This document shows positions 19,592 through 28,547 of a stretch of 64,000 nt of DNA, piece after piece (within the stretch, counting starts at the first letter, position 1; each line of letters opens with the position of its first letter). This DNA is from Erythrobasidium yunnanense (Eukaryota; Basidiomycota; Cystobasidiomycetes; Erythrobasidiales; Erythrobasidiaceae), in the NCBI GenBank assembly GCA_001600175.1, contig BCJC01000001.1, positions 2,217,652-2,281,651 on the forward strand. The letters are read 5' to 3'. A program made the position numbers and the translations under genes. The notes below the pieces were generated by a model. The model was not told where the DNA came from. It was given only the letters and a program-made list of their open reading frames with translations, and did not search any database.

Positions 19592-22291
19592 TCATACATT
19601 GTACGTGCAAAGGTTCCAGTCAATGCGACGGCTTGATGGGCGAAAGGTGATCTGGCAGGTTTTGCAGTATGCTTTTGCTCTGCTACGGTCGAGGGGGTAT
19701 GATTCAGTCTGATGTTGACAGACTAAATAGGTCACTCACAATCGTCTGATCCCATACGAACGCGCTCTTGTTGCCGCCGTACAAGGCGGTCTTCTTGGTT
19801 CCTGCACCAGAAGCAGTACTCGAATCCGCTTTCTTCGTCTTCGGTTTCGTTGCTTTCGCTTCTGTCGAGCGTTCCTTAGCCTTCGCAATAGGCTTGCTAG
19901 ATCCGGCGACTGGCGCGTTCTTGGTCTTCTTCGGTGGCCTTTGAACTTCCTCTTCTGCTTCAGCATCACTGTCTCTGTCCGCTTCCTCGACTCGCTTGCG
20001 CTTGCCAGCACCATCGTCTGACACAGGCTGCGTGGATGGCCTGCCCATCGATTTCCTTGCCTTGCTAGGGTGCGCAACGCCTGTCTTCTTCGGCACTTTC
20101 TTACGTGGAGGGGCGTCATCGCTGCTATCGGACTCTGACTCTGGTTCTTCATCTTGCTGTGCAGCCTTAGAAGCCTTGCTGTTGTTTGTTGTTGCTGTTG
20201 GCTTTCGGAGCTTTACTGCAGGCGCTTCTTCGTCTCGACTGATAGGCGCGTTGGTAGACAAGGGAGGAGGAAGGCCGAATGACTCATCTTCACCATCGTT
20301 CTCTTCCATCGCTGACGGTTTCGCGGCAGTCTTGCTCTGCGCTTTCGGCTTCGACGCTTTGGCTGCTTTCGTTTCGACAGGCGCTCCCTTTGCACCTTTC
20401 ACACTCTTGTTGCTCGGCTTGGACTTTGTCATAGACTGCGAGCCAGAGGCTTGCGATTGACTGTCTCCGAAAGCTTTCTTCGCTCTATCATGCATCTCCT
20501 GCTGTTCCTGCTGGAATAGTAGATCTGCATCTCTTTTGTTTTGTTCCTCCGCCTCACGTGCAGCATCGAGCTGCCTCCTTTCCTCTTCGTCGTACTCAAT
20601 TCTTTGCTCGAGCGAAGTGATCTTCTTGTCCTTCTGATTGAGCTCAGCTTTTAAACTCTTCAACTCATTCTTGAGCTCTTTAAGCTGTTCGACCGTAGTA
20701 TCTCGCTCGCCAGAAAGCTTGGCGACCTCCTTGTCGCGTTGTCGAATCTGTTTCTGCAGATCTGCAACCTGGCCTGAAGTAGCTTGCGAGGCATTTTCGG
20801 TAGCGTGTAGCTGTGCGACTTCATCTTGTAGGCGCTCGTTGTCTTTTCGAAGAGTAGCGTTGTCCTGTTCCAGCTTGGCTAATCTGCGAGAAGCCTCAGC
20901 AGACTTATTCTCTGCCACCATGCGCTTGGCTGAAAGGCTAGTCGAGCGTTGCTTGAGAGTATCATTCGCTTCCTGAGCAGTGTGTAGCTCTTCTTCCATA
21001 TCGTCCAAGCAGCCCTGTATCACGAAGGATGTCAGCTAGGGTATTCCAAACTCAAATCACAGCTCACGCACCTTGAAATACTCACTACTTGCCCTCTCCA
21101 TGTTGTAAGCTCTCGTGAGCTCGATAACTTTGAGGTTCTTAGCTATCACCTCCACTTCCGCTTCCCGCTTGTTCCTCGACACGACTGTTAGATCCCACCA
21201 TCGGCTCTCTGCCTGCCTCCACCTCAGCTCATTCCGGTACTTCTTCTCCTTAAGCTTCCTCTCAGCCTGATCCTCCCGCATTTGCAGTAGGCCAGCCTCA
21301 TCTTCCAGATGTGCTTTCCTCAATTCCTCGACTTCGAGCTGTATCGCTCCATAGTCATTGAGAGTACCCTCCCATTCTTCCGCCAGAGCTTCATATTCTG
21401 CCAACCTCTCCTGTTTCTCAGCCTGGTCCGCTTCAAGAAACTGGCATTTCTCCTCTAATGCCGTATTGCGTACTTCTACAGCTTCTCGCCCTGCATCGGC
21501 TGCTTCTTTCTGAGATTCAAGAAGCGCGATGCGGGCATTCAGACGACCTATCTTGGCGACTTCGGGCGTGCCGGGTACCTTGAGAATCGAGGTTGACCGT
21601 TGAGTTGGCGTAGATTGGGCGGAGAGACGAGACGTAGACGCGACCATAGGCGCTGAGCGTAGAATACTTGCATCTGGAAGAGAAGCTCTGTGTCGATGTA
21701 GCGAAGTAGGAACAGGCATCAAAGCTGGTCCGAGACTTGGAGAAGACTGCTGGGCTGCTGAAGCAAGCGTCAGCTTCATCTATCGCAAGGGTATGAATCC
21801 AAAACTATACCCTTGGCTGGCTCTACGGACGCTCTGTCGTCAAAGAGTGCTCTGCTTTGCGAACGAGATTCACGTGTATCTGGGAAGGTCGTCGCGCCCG
21901 GAGGTGTTCTCTCTACTCTTGAACGCTTCACGAAAGGATCCTGTACCTCTTCACTATTCACCGTCACGTTTTGCGACGCTGGATTTTCGTGTTGTTGATC
22001 GACATGATGTGCAGGCGGACTCCTTCTGAGCTTTGAAGACGAAGCAAAAGGTGCTGGAGCATTGCGCTTGCTGCTGGGAGAAGCTGCGACTGCGTTTAGG
22101 GATTCCTGGATACGCAGCGACCATAAATGCTCTGGCTTTCCAGGCGTTTCGTCGGCGAGCAGGAGCGCGTTGTGACCTTCTTCTGCTTCGTCATGATGAC
22201 GATGGACAGGCTGTGGTTCTTCTTGTACGACGACCAATGGACTTGTCAATCTGGCTGCTGGCTGCTGCACCGGCGAGCGAAACAGCACCAT
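19592..22291 (-). CDS. Nuclear coiled-coil protein, function unknown
   Basis: The likely start is MVLFRSPVQQP at 22291; a frame open further upstream is less convincing. Exon 1 joins exon 2 at EPAK/AAQQSSP through a 53-bp intron (donor GTATAG, about 21800; acceptor CTTCAG). A second intron at about 21024-21067 joins SEYFK to GCLDDMEEEL. Residues ~1-200 are Ser/Pro-rich and basic. About 330 residues of heptad-rich coiled coil follow (KIGRLNARIALLESQKEAADAGREAVEV to DEEERRQLDAAREAEEQNKRDADLLFQ). A Lys/Ser/Ala-rich tail then has KKVPKK, GKRKRVEE and RPPKKTK, which look like nuclear signals. The frame as it stands ends at 19704, but GTGAGT directly follows FVWDQTI and a CCAG acceptor would extend the tail to a stop at 19592. 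Looks like a kinetochore, spindle or chromatin scaffold protein by composition only; I do not recognise the family. Confidence 0.75.
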
Positions 22292-22506
22292 CCCGCTGCT
22301 GGCTCGGGTGTCGCAAAGCAGAGCAACAAAGTATAATCTGGACAGAGGGAGACGCAGGCTTCTCAAGACTGTATAATCTGTATACCCAGATGCTACCATT
22401 GCCTGCTTCAAAGTTCATTTGCAACTACACGACAGAGAGGACACGCCCAAGCATCCGAAAGGAAAGGTGCCAATGACAGTACGGAGGAGGGAGGAGGTTA
22501 TGCTGA

Positions 22507-22931
22507 CTACGATCCTACGAGGATTTTGGTGATGGGAATGTGTATCTGGCGTTGCGGGAACGTCAGCTTGATAGAGAATACGGAAGGTGCCCTCGACTGA
22601 CCAGCTTGACGAAGTAGCCAATGAAGCCCATCACGCCAAAGCCAATAGCGACTGCTTTGCAGATTGCGATGTATTCTGTATATGATCATCAGAGCCAGAA
22701 TGTAGAGCCACGTCCGAAGCATCAGCCTTGTTGCGCCCGCCAGTAGACCCTAGAGATAGCTGAGAGCCGCCTAACCTTTCTGATCAGGCTTGACACATCG
22801 GTTGACGAACTGTGAAGATATACATGTCAGGTTCACCCGCTATTTAAGCCAGGCCATACGTCTGGACTGACCTGCGTCCCCTCCTTGATGAACCGCTGCG
22901 GCAGCTCGACAACATCCTTGACCTGATCCAT
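22507..22931 (-). CDS. SSS1: Sec61 gamma subunit (Sss1)
   Basis: This is the small tail-anchored subunit that clamps the Sec61 ER translocon. Four exons (22872-22931, 22776-22809, 22602-22675, 22507-22545) encode 68 aa: MDQVKDVVELPQRFIKEGTQ, FVNRCVKPDQKE, YIAICKAVAIGFGVMGFIGYFVKL, IHIPITKILVGS. Both hallmarks of the SecE/Sec61-gamma family are present: the amphipathic helix with FxxRCxKPD and the single C-terminal membrane span ending in the IHIPI-x-x-ILVG tail. Introns are 62, 100 and 56 bp, so the gene is mostly intron. The start codon is the only ATG in frame. It is divergent from the PPR gene, with ~380 bp between starts. Confidence 0.96.
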
Positions 22932-23311
22932 CGTGGATAGCTATCTTCTGTGTGCGAAGAAGCGGCGAGTATTGCGACTTGACTATCTATTAGGTATGAA
23001 GTGCGGAAGAAGCAAGCTGGATGGATAGCCCTTGGCTTTCTCGCAACATTTGGGATTTCACAATGCAGCTGGACACTGCATCATATTCTAAACAAGTCAA
23101 TATACATATACGATAGCCTACTTAGGCACTGCAAACCTCCTTCTGGCCTCGAAAGCTGCTCGATCAAACGGCGTCGCAACATCGTAACTTGCAATCTTTT
23201 ACGGTTTCTGGACATACTAGGTCGCAGTAAGCATGATAATATACCGTGCATATGCTTCAGCTTACGCCCCTCTGCAGCATAGCAGGCTTGCTTGCAAAAA
23301 GATCCTACATC
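22932..23311. promoter_or_regulatory. Divergent promoter of SSS1 and the PPR gene
   Basis: This 380-bp interval has no supported gene. The PPR frame is open upstream to an ATG at 23246, so part of this interval could be coding if that start is used. Confidence 0.4.
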
Positions 23312-25819
23312 ATGCTTACTCGCAACAACGGACGCGCAGCTGCAATACTCCGTGCATCCAAACCACGTCGTTCTATATCCAATATATCTCCTCTTCCAGT
23401 GTCTCGGCAAGCTTGCGACCGCTCATCCTGCTCTTCGAGAGCAAGGCCACCGACACCTTCTACATCCATTCTTCCCTCACGCTGCTTCTCCACATCTCAA
23501 CGTCGCTCATTCGTCTTCTTCAATCTCAAACGCCCAGAAACCACGCCCGAGTCGTTAGCCGACGCCTTCTTACAAGCTCTCTCAACACGAGATGCTCTTT
23601 CTTTAGCCGAAGCATACAGATCCCTGCGCGCAGAGTTCATCAAAGATCCTTCCTTAGATCCAGTGAACTATATCACGCACGAGCAGCTCACGCAAGCTAT
23701 GCATTTACTAGCGGAGACAAGCTATATCAATGCCGATTTCCGGATAGCGACTACCATATTTTGGGATATGCAAGAGCTGTGGGAGGAGAAGAGCCCGACG
23801 TGGAGTGCGCAGGATCATTGTTCGTACATAAAAGCACTCTGCTATGGTGGGAGACTGGAGAAAGCGAAATCGTGGCTCCAGGGCATGCAGACTGGATTAC
23901 CAAAGAATCGGAAGGAGGAGAGGATGTTACATCGGAATGTCCCGATGACGATGAAGAAAGGAGAACGCGAGACGTGTCGCCCAACTCTGGAGGACTGGTA
24001 TACATACCTCAATGCACATCGATATTTTCCAATCACGATGCACTACTCAGGCCCTTCTTCATCAACTGGGCGATACAAGCGCATCAAGCGTATCATACAA
24101 GACGAGGTGGAGTTACTTCCGCTAGGGGCCCTGCGCTGGCAAATGACCTCTCGTGCTCTCTTCGAAGACGGTAGCATTAGCGAAGAACAGCTTGTTCAGG
24201 AGTGGAACTGGATCAAGAAGCAAAGTACTGCCTCTTCAGAAACCGAGAAGGTAGATATGGCCGTACTGGCTTTCGGGCTTGCAGGCTTTGTGCGGCGGGA
24301 ATTAGAAAAGGAAGCATCCGCAATCCGGCAGGAAATTGTATCGCAGCAGAATACAGCAGAATCACTTCCACGAGCCACCTGGAACGCTCTACTGCAATAT
24401 AGTGCAAAGTACAGCAACGACGCGGATACTGCCGAAATACTCAGCAATACCAGACAAGCGGGAGTCGAGCCGGATCCATCGATTCTGTTCAGTGTACTGT
24501 CAGCATCAGTAGGACAGGCGTCGACCTTATCAGCCCTTCGCGAAGCCCTCAGCAAAGCCGAGCAGCTGAGCGGCGTTCTTTCCGACCATCGAGCGTACGA
24601 GCTTGTTATGTCTCGAGCAGACAGCTTCCAAGATGCACTAGCTCTGCTACAAGATGCACAGAGAGACGGCATTCCTTCCTCGTCCGGGATGATACAAGCG
24701 TTGTGCTCGAAAGCGCAAACGCGCGAAGATCTACCGAGTCTGCAAGAAGCTTATAGCGATCTCTTGCGCTCACGGCTAGCCGCCCAACGGTGCAAGGATG
24801 GCGTTCACAATCCCAGTCTATACGTCCAATTATTGGCTTTGTGCGCAAGAGAAGATATTGGCGAGCTGCCTTGGGCGATACAATTATTAGAAGACATGCG
24901 AGCCAATGGCCTAAGGCTTCCTAACACTAGCATACAAAGCGATCTCACAGCGGCAGAGCTTGTCATTCGGCTCATGAAGAACGCTGCAACAAACCATTCG
25001 GAAGCGTTCAAAGCCTATTCATGGACGTTAGCGCTTGAGCCGAAAGCCATCTTCTCCTCAAACGACTTCCTTAATATCATTCGAGCATTTGCGGATCTGA
25101 AAGGGCCTAATTACTCATCTGGCTCGACTTCCGAGAAGGACTGGTGCGCGCCAGGCGTATTCATGGCTTTCTTCGAAGATGTGGAGAAGGCCGGCATACC
25201 ACGCACCTCGAGGATGTATCAAGCTATACTGCACTACTACGCTCGAGAGAACAACGTCGCGCCGTCGGCTACTGCTGTGAGACAGCTACACGATATCATC
25301 AAGACGGAACAGTACATCGATCCCGATATAGGGCTCATGAACAGGCTCATGTACGCATACTCGAGGAATCGGTTACTGCACCCAGCGCTTGGCATATGGA
25401 GGAATATCCTCATGAATCATATCCCCTATAACGACGTATCAATATCGATCATCCTGGATGTATATGGTCGACTGGGCCAGCCCCAGCAGATGCTGGATCT
25501 ATGGTCCAGTCTCAAGAGACAGAACTTCAGCTTGAACGCCAAGAATCTAGAAACGCTGGTAGAAGGTTTGTTCCGATGCCAGCGAGGGAAAGAGGCATTT
25601 GAGATGGTCTGTGCAGAAGCTAGCCAAGCTGGCGAAGGAAGCATAGAAGTAGATTCAAACACGATAGAGGTATTGCTCAAGTTCGCACGGCATGATGTGG
25701 AGTTGTTCGAAAGTATACGCAAGAAGGTAGAGTCGGATTTCCCGGACATATGGCAATCTGTCAAACATGTAGCAACGTCTTCACCTAACGAACAGCGTAG
25801 AATTGGCAATGTAGAGTAG
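23312..25819 (+). CDS. Mitochondrial pentatricopeptide-repeat (PPR) protein
   Basis: This single-exon gene encodes 835 aa from ATG 23312; ATG 23246 would add 22 residues. The chosen start gives an Arg-rich, acid-free N-terminus (MLTRNNGRAAAILRASKPRRSISNISPLPVSR...) typical of a matrix-targeting signal, followed by RCFSTSQRRSF. The rest is all-helical, with degenerate 35-residue repeats: SYIKALCYGGRLEKAKSWLQGMQ, NALLQYSAKYSNDADTAEILSNTRQAGVEPDPSILFSVLS, YQAILHYYARENNVAPSATAVRQLHDII, NRLMYAYSRNRLLHPALGIWRNILMNHIPYNDVSISIILDVYGRLGQPQQMLDLWSSLKRQN. Fungal members act in mitochondrial RNA processing, stability or translation; which transcript is bound cannot be told. It is unusual here in lacking introns. 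Confidence 0.85.
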   Translation: MLTRNNGRAAAILRASKPRRSISNISPLPVSRQACDRSSCSSRARPPTPSTSILPSRCFSTSQRRSFVFFNLKRPETTPESLADAFLQALSTRDALSLAEAYRSLRAEFIKDPSLDPVNYITHEQLTQAMHLLAETSYINADFRIATTIFWDMQELWEEKSPTWSAQDHCSYIKALCYGGRLEKAKSWLQGMQTGLPKNRKEERMLHRNVPMTMKKGERETCRPTLEDWYTYLNAHRYFPITMHYSGPSSSTGRYKRIKRIIQDEVELLPLGALRWQMTSRALFEDGSISEEQLVQEWNWIKKQSTASSETEKVDMAVLAFGLAGFVRRELEKEASAIRQEIVSQQNTAESLPRATWNALLQYSAKYSNDADTAEILSNTRQAGVEPDPSILFSVLSASVGQASTLSALREALSKAEQLSGVLSDHRAYELVMSRADSFQDALALLQDAQRDGIPSSSGMIQALCSKAQTREDLPSLQEAYSDLLRSRLAAQRCKDGVHNPSLYVQLLALCAREDIGELPWAIQLLEDMRANGLRLPNTSIQSDLTAAELVIRLMKNAATNHSEAFKAYSWTLALEPKAIFSSNDFLNIIRAFADLKGPNYSSGSTSEKDWCAPGVFMAFFEDVEKAGIPRTSRMYQAILHYYARENNVAPSATAVRQLHDIIKTEQYIDPDIGLMNRLMYAYSRNRLLHPALGIWRNILMNHIPYNDVSISIILDVYGRLGQPQQMLDLWSSLKRQNFSLNAKNLETLVEGLFRCQRGKEAFEMVCAEASQAGEGSIEVDSNTIEVLLKFARHDVELFESIRKKVESDFPDIWQSVKHVATSSPNEQRRIGNVE

Positions 25820-25912
25820 TTCGGAGTCGGGCAGTATAGATGAAAGTAATCTAGCATGACGCACTCGTGTCCGACGTTCTACAACAACAGGAAACTGCAC
25901 TTCGATTACCCT

Positions 25913-27211
25913 TCATTGAGATGCTTTGCGGATGTCCCTTGTAAACTTCGCGGGTAAACAGTAAACAGGATCCACCTCTTGCAGCCCAGGGTATTTCATC
26001 AAGGATAAGCCTGTCAGGGCACTCATCAGACACTGCTGCACGAATTACAGGAGAACCCTTACCCGTTATGCCGAAGAGTGTATGCCAGACGTCCGCTACA
26101 TCTTCAGGCCTGTCGGCTATACCTCCCTTCTCTGTATCCTGGCAGCCCAGTATGAAGGTCGCAAGCTTTTCTTGCGAGATCCAGTCGCCTCTGCCCAGTA
26201 TCGATAGAGACGCAAACACCCACCACGAGTAGCAGACCTGGAACGTGGGATTAGACAGGATGTTGCGATGAAAGGTTGGATATTACGCACGTCTTCGAGC
26301 TTCTCAGGCCGTCCATTCAGACCTCCATTCGGGAGTTGGCGCTCGCACAGCCACCAACACAGCATATCTTTATCGACAATATCCAGACGGCCTAGAATCG
26401 CCAATGCTCCAACTGACGTCCAGACTTAGGCGAGTGAAGTCAGCATTCCTAGGCGTGTTTTAGCTCGTGCCATTATAAGCTACCTTGAGCCGCGTGAGAT
26501 TCTGCTCCCTCCACCATCCCAAAGCCGCCATCGAAGTTCTTACATTTGCTAAGCCAGTTGACTGTCTTATCGGAGTCTAGGGCGTCTAGTCTCCCTAGCA
26601 GAGATAGACATGCGACTGCACAGTACGTGAAGCGTGTATCGATCTCGCCCCATTCGTCTCCAGCGAAAGACCCCGTTTCTGGATCTTGTAAGGAAAGTAT
26701 GTCTGGCAAATAGACCAGGCATCAAGTCAGGGCGTGAGGACGGAATTTCTGGGTGAAACGGACATTTAACGATCTTGTCCACGTTTAGCAAGTGCATACC
26801 GTTCTGCATGAGCAGTATCTGTACAGCGCTAAGTGTGGGGTGAAGGTGAGGATCATGGCCTGGATGAGGAGCAAATGCGCCTAAGCATCGCATAAGTAAT
26901 GGTGCAGCGTGTTGTCAAAGTCAGTAAAGCTGCCCGCACCAGCGTCCTCGTCCCAGCAGGACATGACCCAATCGATCATTTCTTGCCTGTCCAAGGCGTC
27001 CTGACGGTCCATGAGAGCGAGAGCAGTCAGTCCCCAGTATATGCCGTTCATGCGAAGATGTTCGGTGAGGTAGTATGCCAGCTCATCTCGCTTCTGCGGG
27101 GTGTCGAAAGGCTTTCAGAACACAAGCCGCAGACAGATCAGGTGTGCCGCGGACCTTGTCAAGGTCTTGGATGTAATTGACGTGCAGATCCACAAGCAGT
27201 TCAGGCGCCAT
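25913..27211 (-). CDS. BET2: Rab geranylgeranyltransferase (GGTase II) beta subunit
   Basis: Bet2 with Mad2/Bet4 attaches geranylgeranyl groups to Rab GTPases delivered by REP and so supports vesicle traffic. Exon 1 (27155-27211) encodes [19 protein letters not shown]; further exons read [34 protein letters not shown], then the prenyltransferase alpha-alpha barrel repeats: [115 protein letters not shown], and [29 protein letters not shown]. The zinc ligands are visible as D-x-C in LEDVCYSWW and the His of WHTLFG. The last exon ([31 protein letters not shown]) stops at 25913. The start is 250 bp from the RPL41 start on the other strand. The identification is firm; a few internal splice sites were not checked base by base. 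Confidence 0.93.
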
Positions 27212-27239
27212 TCTCTCGATTCAGTCGTTCCTGAAGCTA

Positions 27240-27265
27240 CATCAGGGCCGGCCAGCGCGACTTGC
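27240..27265 (+). promoter_or_regulatory. Copy 2 of gapped motif ACATCAGGGCCGGC-N4-GCGACTTG
   Basis: Same bipartite motif as at 14401-14426. Here it lies 29 bp upstream of the BET2 start (minus) and 221 bp upstream of the RPL41 start (plus). Placement in two divergent promoters on the same strand orientation suggests a transcription-factor site. Confidence 0.5.
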
Positions 27266-27460
27266 GCGTATTCAGCTCAATTTTGGTGGCGAAAAAGGGA
27301 AGGAAAAAGTTCGAGGCCCTGGAGGGCGGCCCCTTTCGTGAAGTTCGAGAGACTGCTTTCTTCGTCGACAACTCCCGCATCAAAGTCAGAAAAGACGTGG
27401 GTTTCGCAGATTCAAGGAAGTGTTACAACGAAGCTTACGCTCGTCTAATCTACAGCCAAC

Positions 27461-27665
27461 ATGCGTGAGAAGTGGAGAAAGAAGCGTGTACGTCGTCTAA
27501 AGCGTAAGAGAAGAAAGGTCAGTCGCAGCAATCTCAGCTTCTTGTTAGCTGCACTTTACTGACTTTTCAATGGTAATGCAGATGCGCGCTCGCTCCAGTT
27601 CGTCTTGTTACTGCGGGCTTATCGCAAAATCCGGTCGCTTACACCTTGTTCCCTTCGCAGAGTAA
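27461..27665 (+). CDS. RPL41: 60S ribosomal protein eL41
   Basis: This is the smallest ribosomal protein, a 25-residue basic helix at the interface of the ribosomal subunits. Three exons encode it: 27461-27517 (MREKWRKKRVRRLKRKRRK), 27582-27597 (MRARS plus one base) and 27661-27665 (AG-TAA, giving Lys and the stop). The product is exactly 25 aa and matches the conserved MRxKWRKKRxRRLKRKRRKMRARSK. Introns are 64 and 63 bp with consensus ends. Without the second intron the frame would run on into a non-conserved tail, so the 5-nt last exon is required to restore the conserved ending. Residue 3 is Glu where Ala or Asp is usual. A different open frame (to 28026) covers exon 2, intron 2 and exon 3. 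Confidence 0.93.
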
Positions 27666-28026
27666 ACTAGTCGCTACAACATCACACCTTTCTACACTCC
27701 TATCATCAACAGTGGACATACATGACAGCGTGGTCGTACGGCTTATCGGCTCACAAGGCTTCGCGAGCGAGCATCTATGGAAAGCTTGGAGATATATGGA
27801 GAGTACGGGGGATGTGAAGGGAGACTGGGCAGTCTGGAATGTGAACGGACGAAACAACGCAGTGGGAAAAACAGCAAGCGGGGTCAGTGATGACGGATGG
27901 GATAGCTTTTGGGGAGATTTCAGCAGGAATTATCTTGGTGACAAGACGAGGGCTTTGCTGCCTCTGAAGCAATACTATTCAGCGTTACTGCCTGCTTCAA
28001 TACCCGTCTTGTTGCCTGCTCTTTGA
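27583..28026 (+). CDS. Unassigned frame overlapping the 3' end of RPL41
   Basis: A frame free of stops runs from the RPL41 exon-2 acceptor to TGA at 28026. It reads PVRLVTAGLSQNPVAYTLFP..., then SKLVATTSHLSTLLSSTVDIHDSVVVRLIGSQGFASEHLWKAWRYMESTG, GDWAVWNVNGRNN, SFWGDFSRNYLGDKTRALLPLKQYYSALLPASIPVLLPAL. Codon use and residue mix look like a real, mostly soluble protein of ~145 aa. There is no in-frame ATG before about 27802, so a 5' exon or an alternative splice is needed. One option uses the GTAAGA at 27504 in RPL41 exon 1 as donor and the CCAG at 27595-27598 as acceptor, which keeps frame with the L41 start codon. I do not recognise the family. It may also be a separate gene with an unseen first exon. 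Confidence 0.5.
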   Translation, partial: CALAPVRLVTAGLSQNPVAYTLFPSQSKLVATTSHLSTLLSSTVDIHDSVVVRLIGSQGFASEHLWKAWRYMESTGDVKGDWAVWNVNGRNNAVGKTASGVSDDGWDSFWGDFSRNYLGDKTRALLPLKQYYSALLPASIPVLLPAL

Positions 28027-28547
28027 ACGACCACTTCAACAATTTGCCTTGGACAGCTGATGCCCTTATCTCGTCACAGGCACGGCACAACAGCTCGACC
28101 GCACTCAGTAGGTGGTTGCACTGCAACATGAGAGGTCTTGCGAAAGCGTACGACTGTCCTTCTGTTAAGTGTGCTAAGCTCGAATAACCTGAACTCGAAC
28201 TTTGAGACGGTGCCTGAGATATGTAAAAGTCGTTACGAGTGCTACACAGCTTTAATTAACATACATGATGATGCTCGGAACATATATGAAGTGCTGAATG
28301 GAAGATGAGATGACGATTACATGACCGGTGAGGATAACTTCCTACTTCTACGAATGATTATGATGATGATGATACTATAGCCAGCAAGCTCGAGCATCTT
28401 CGTGTATTTGAGCTCTTGCTATAGACTACTATTCCTCGACCTTGTTTTCTATTGCTTTTGATTTGCTAGCGCGATGCTCTCACGAAAAGCCCAAGGAATG
28501 CGTAGCAGGTTGACTCTGTGGTCGTCCTCAACACACCATCGGCTCAT
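28027..28547. other. Convergent intergenic region
   Basis: These 521 bp lie between the unassigned frame and the aquaporin stop codon. They contain AT-rich sequence and a short ATGATG-type triplet run near 28360. No gene is seen. Confidence 0.5.

Noticed and set aside
27262-27468. Open frame upstream of RPL41 (VAKKGRKKFEALEGGPFREVRE...)
   Set aside because: No ATG start, it ends across the RPL41 start codon, and it lies where the RPL41 promoter and leader must be; likely a chance frame.
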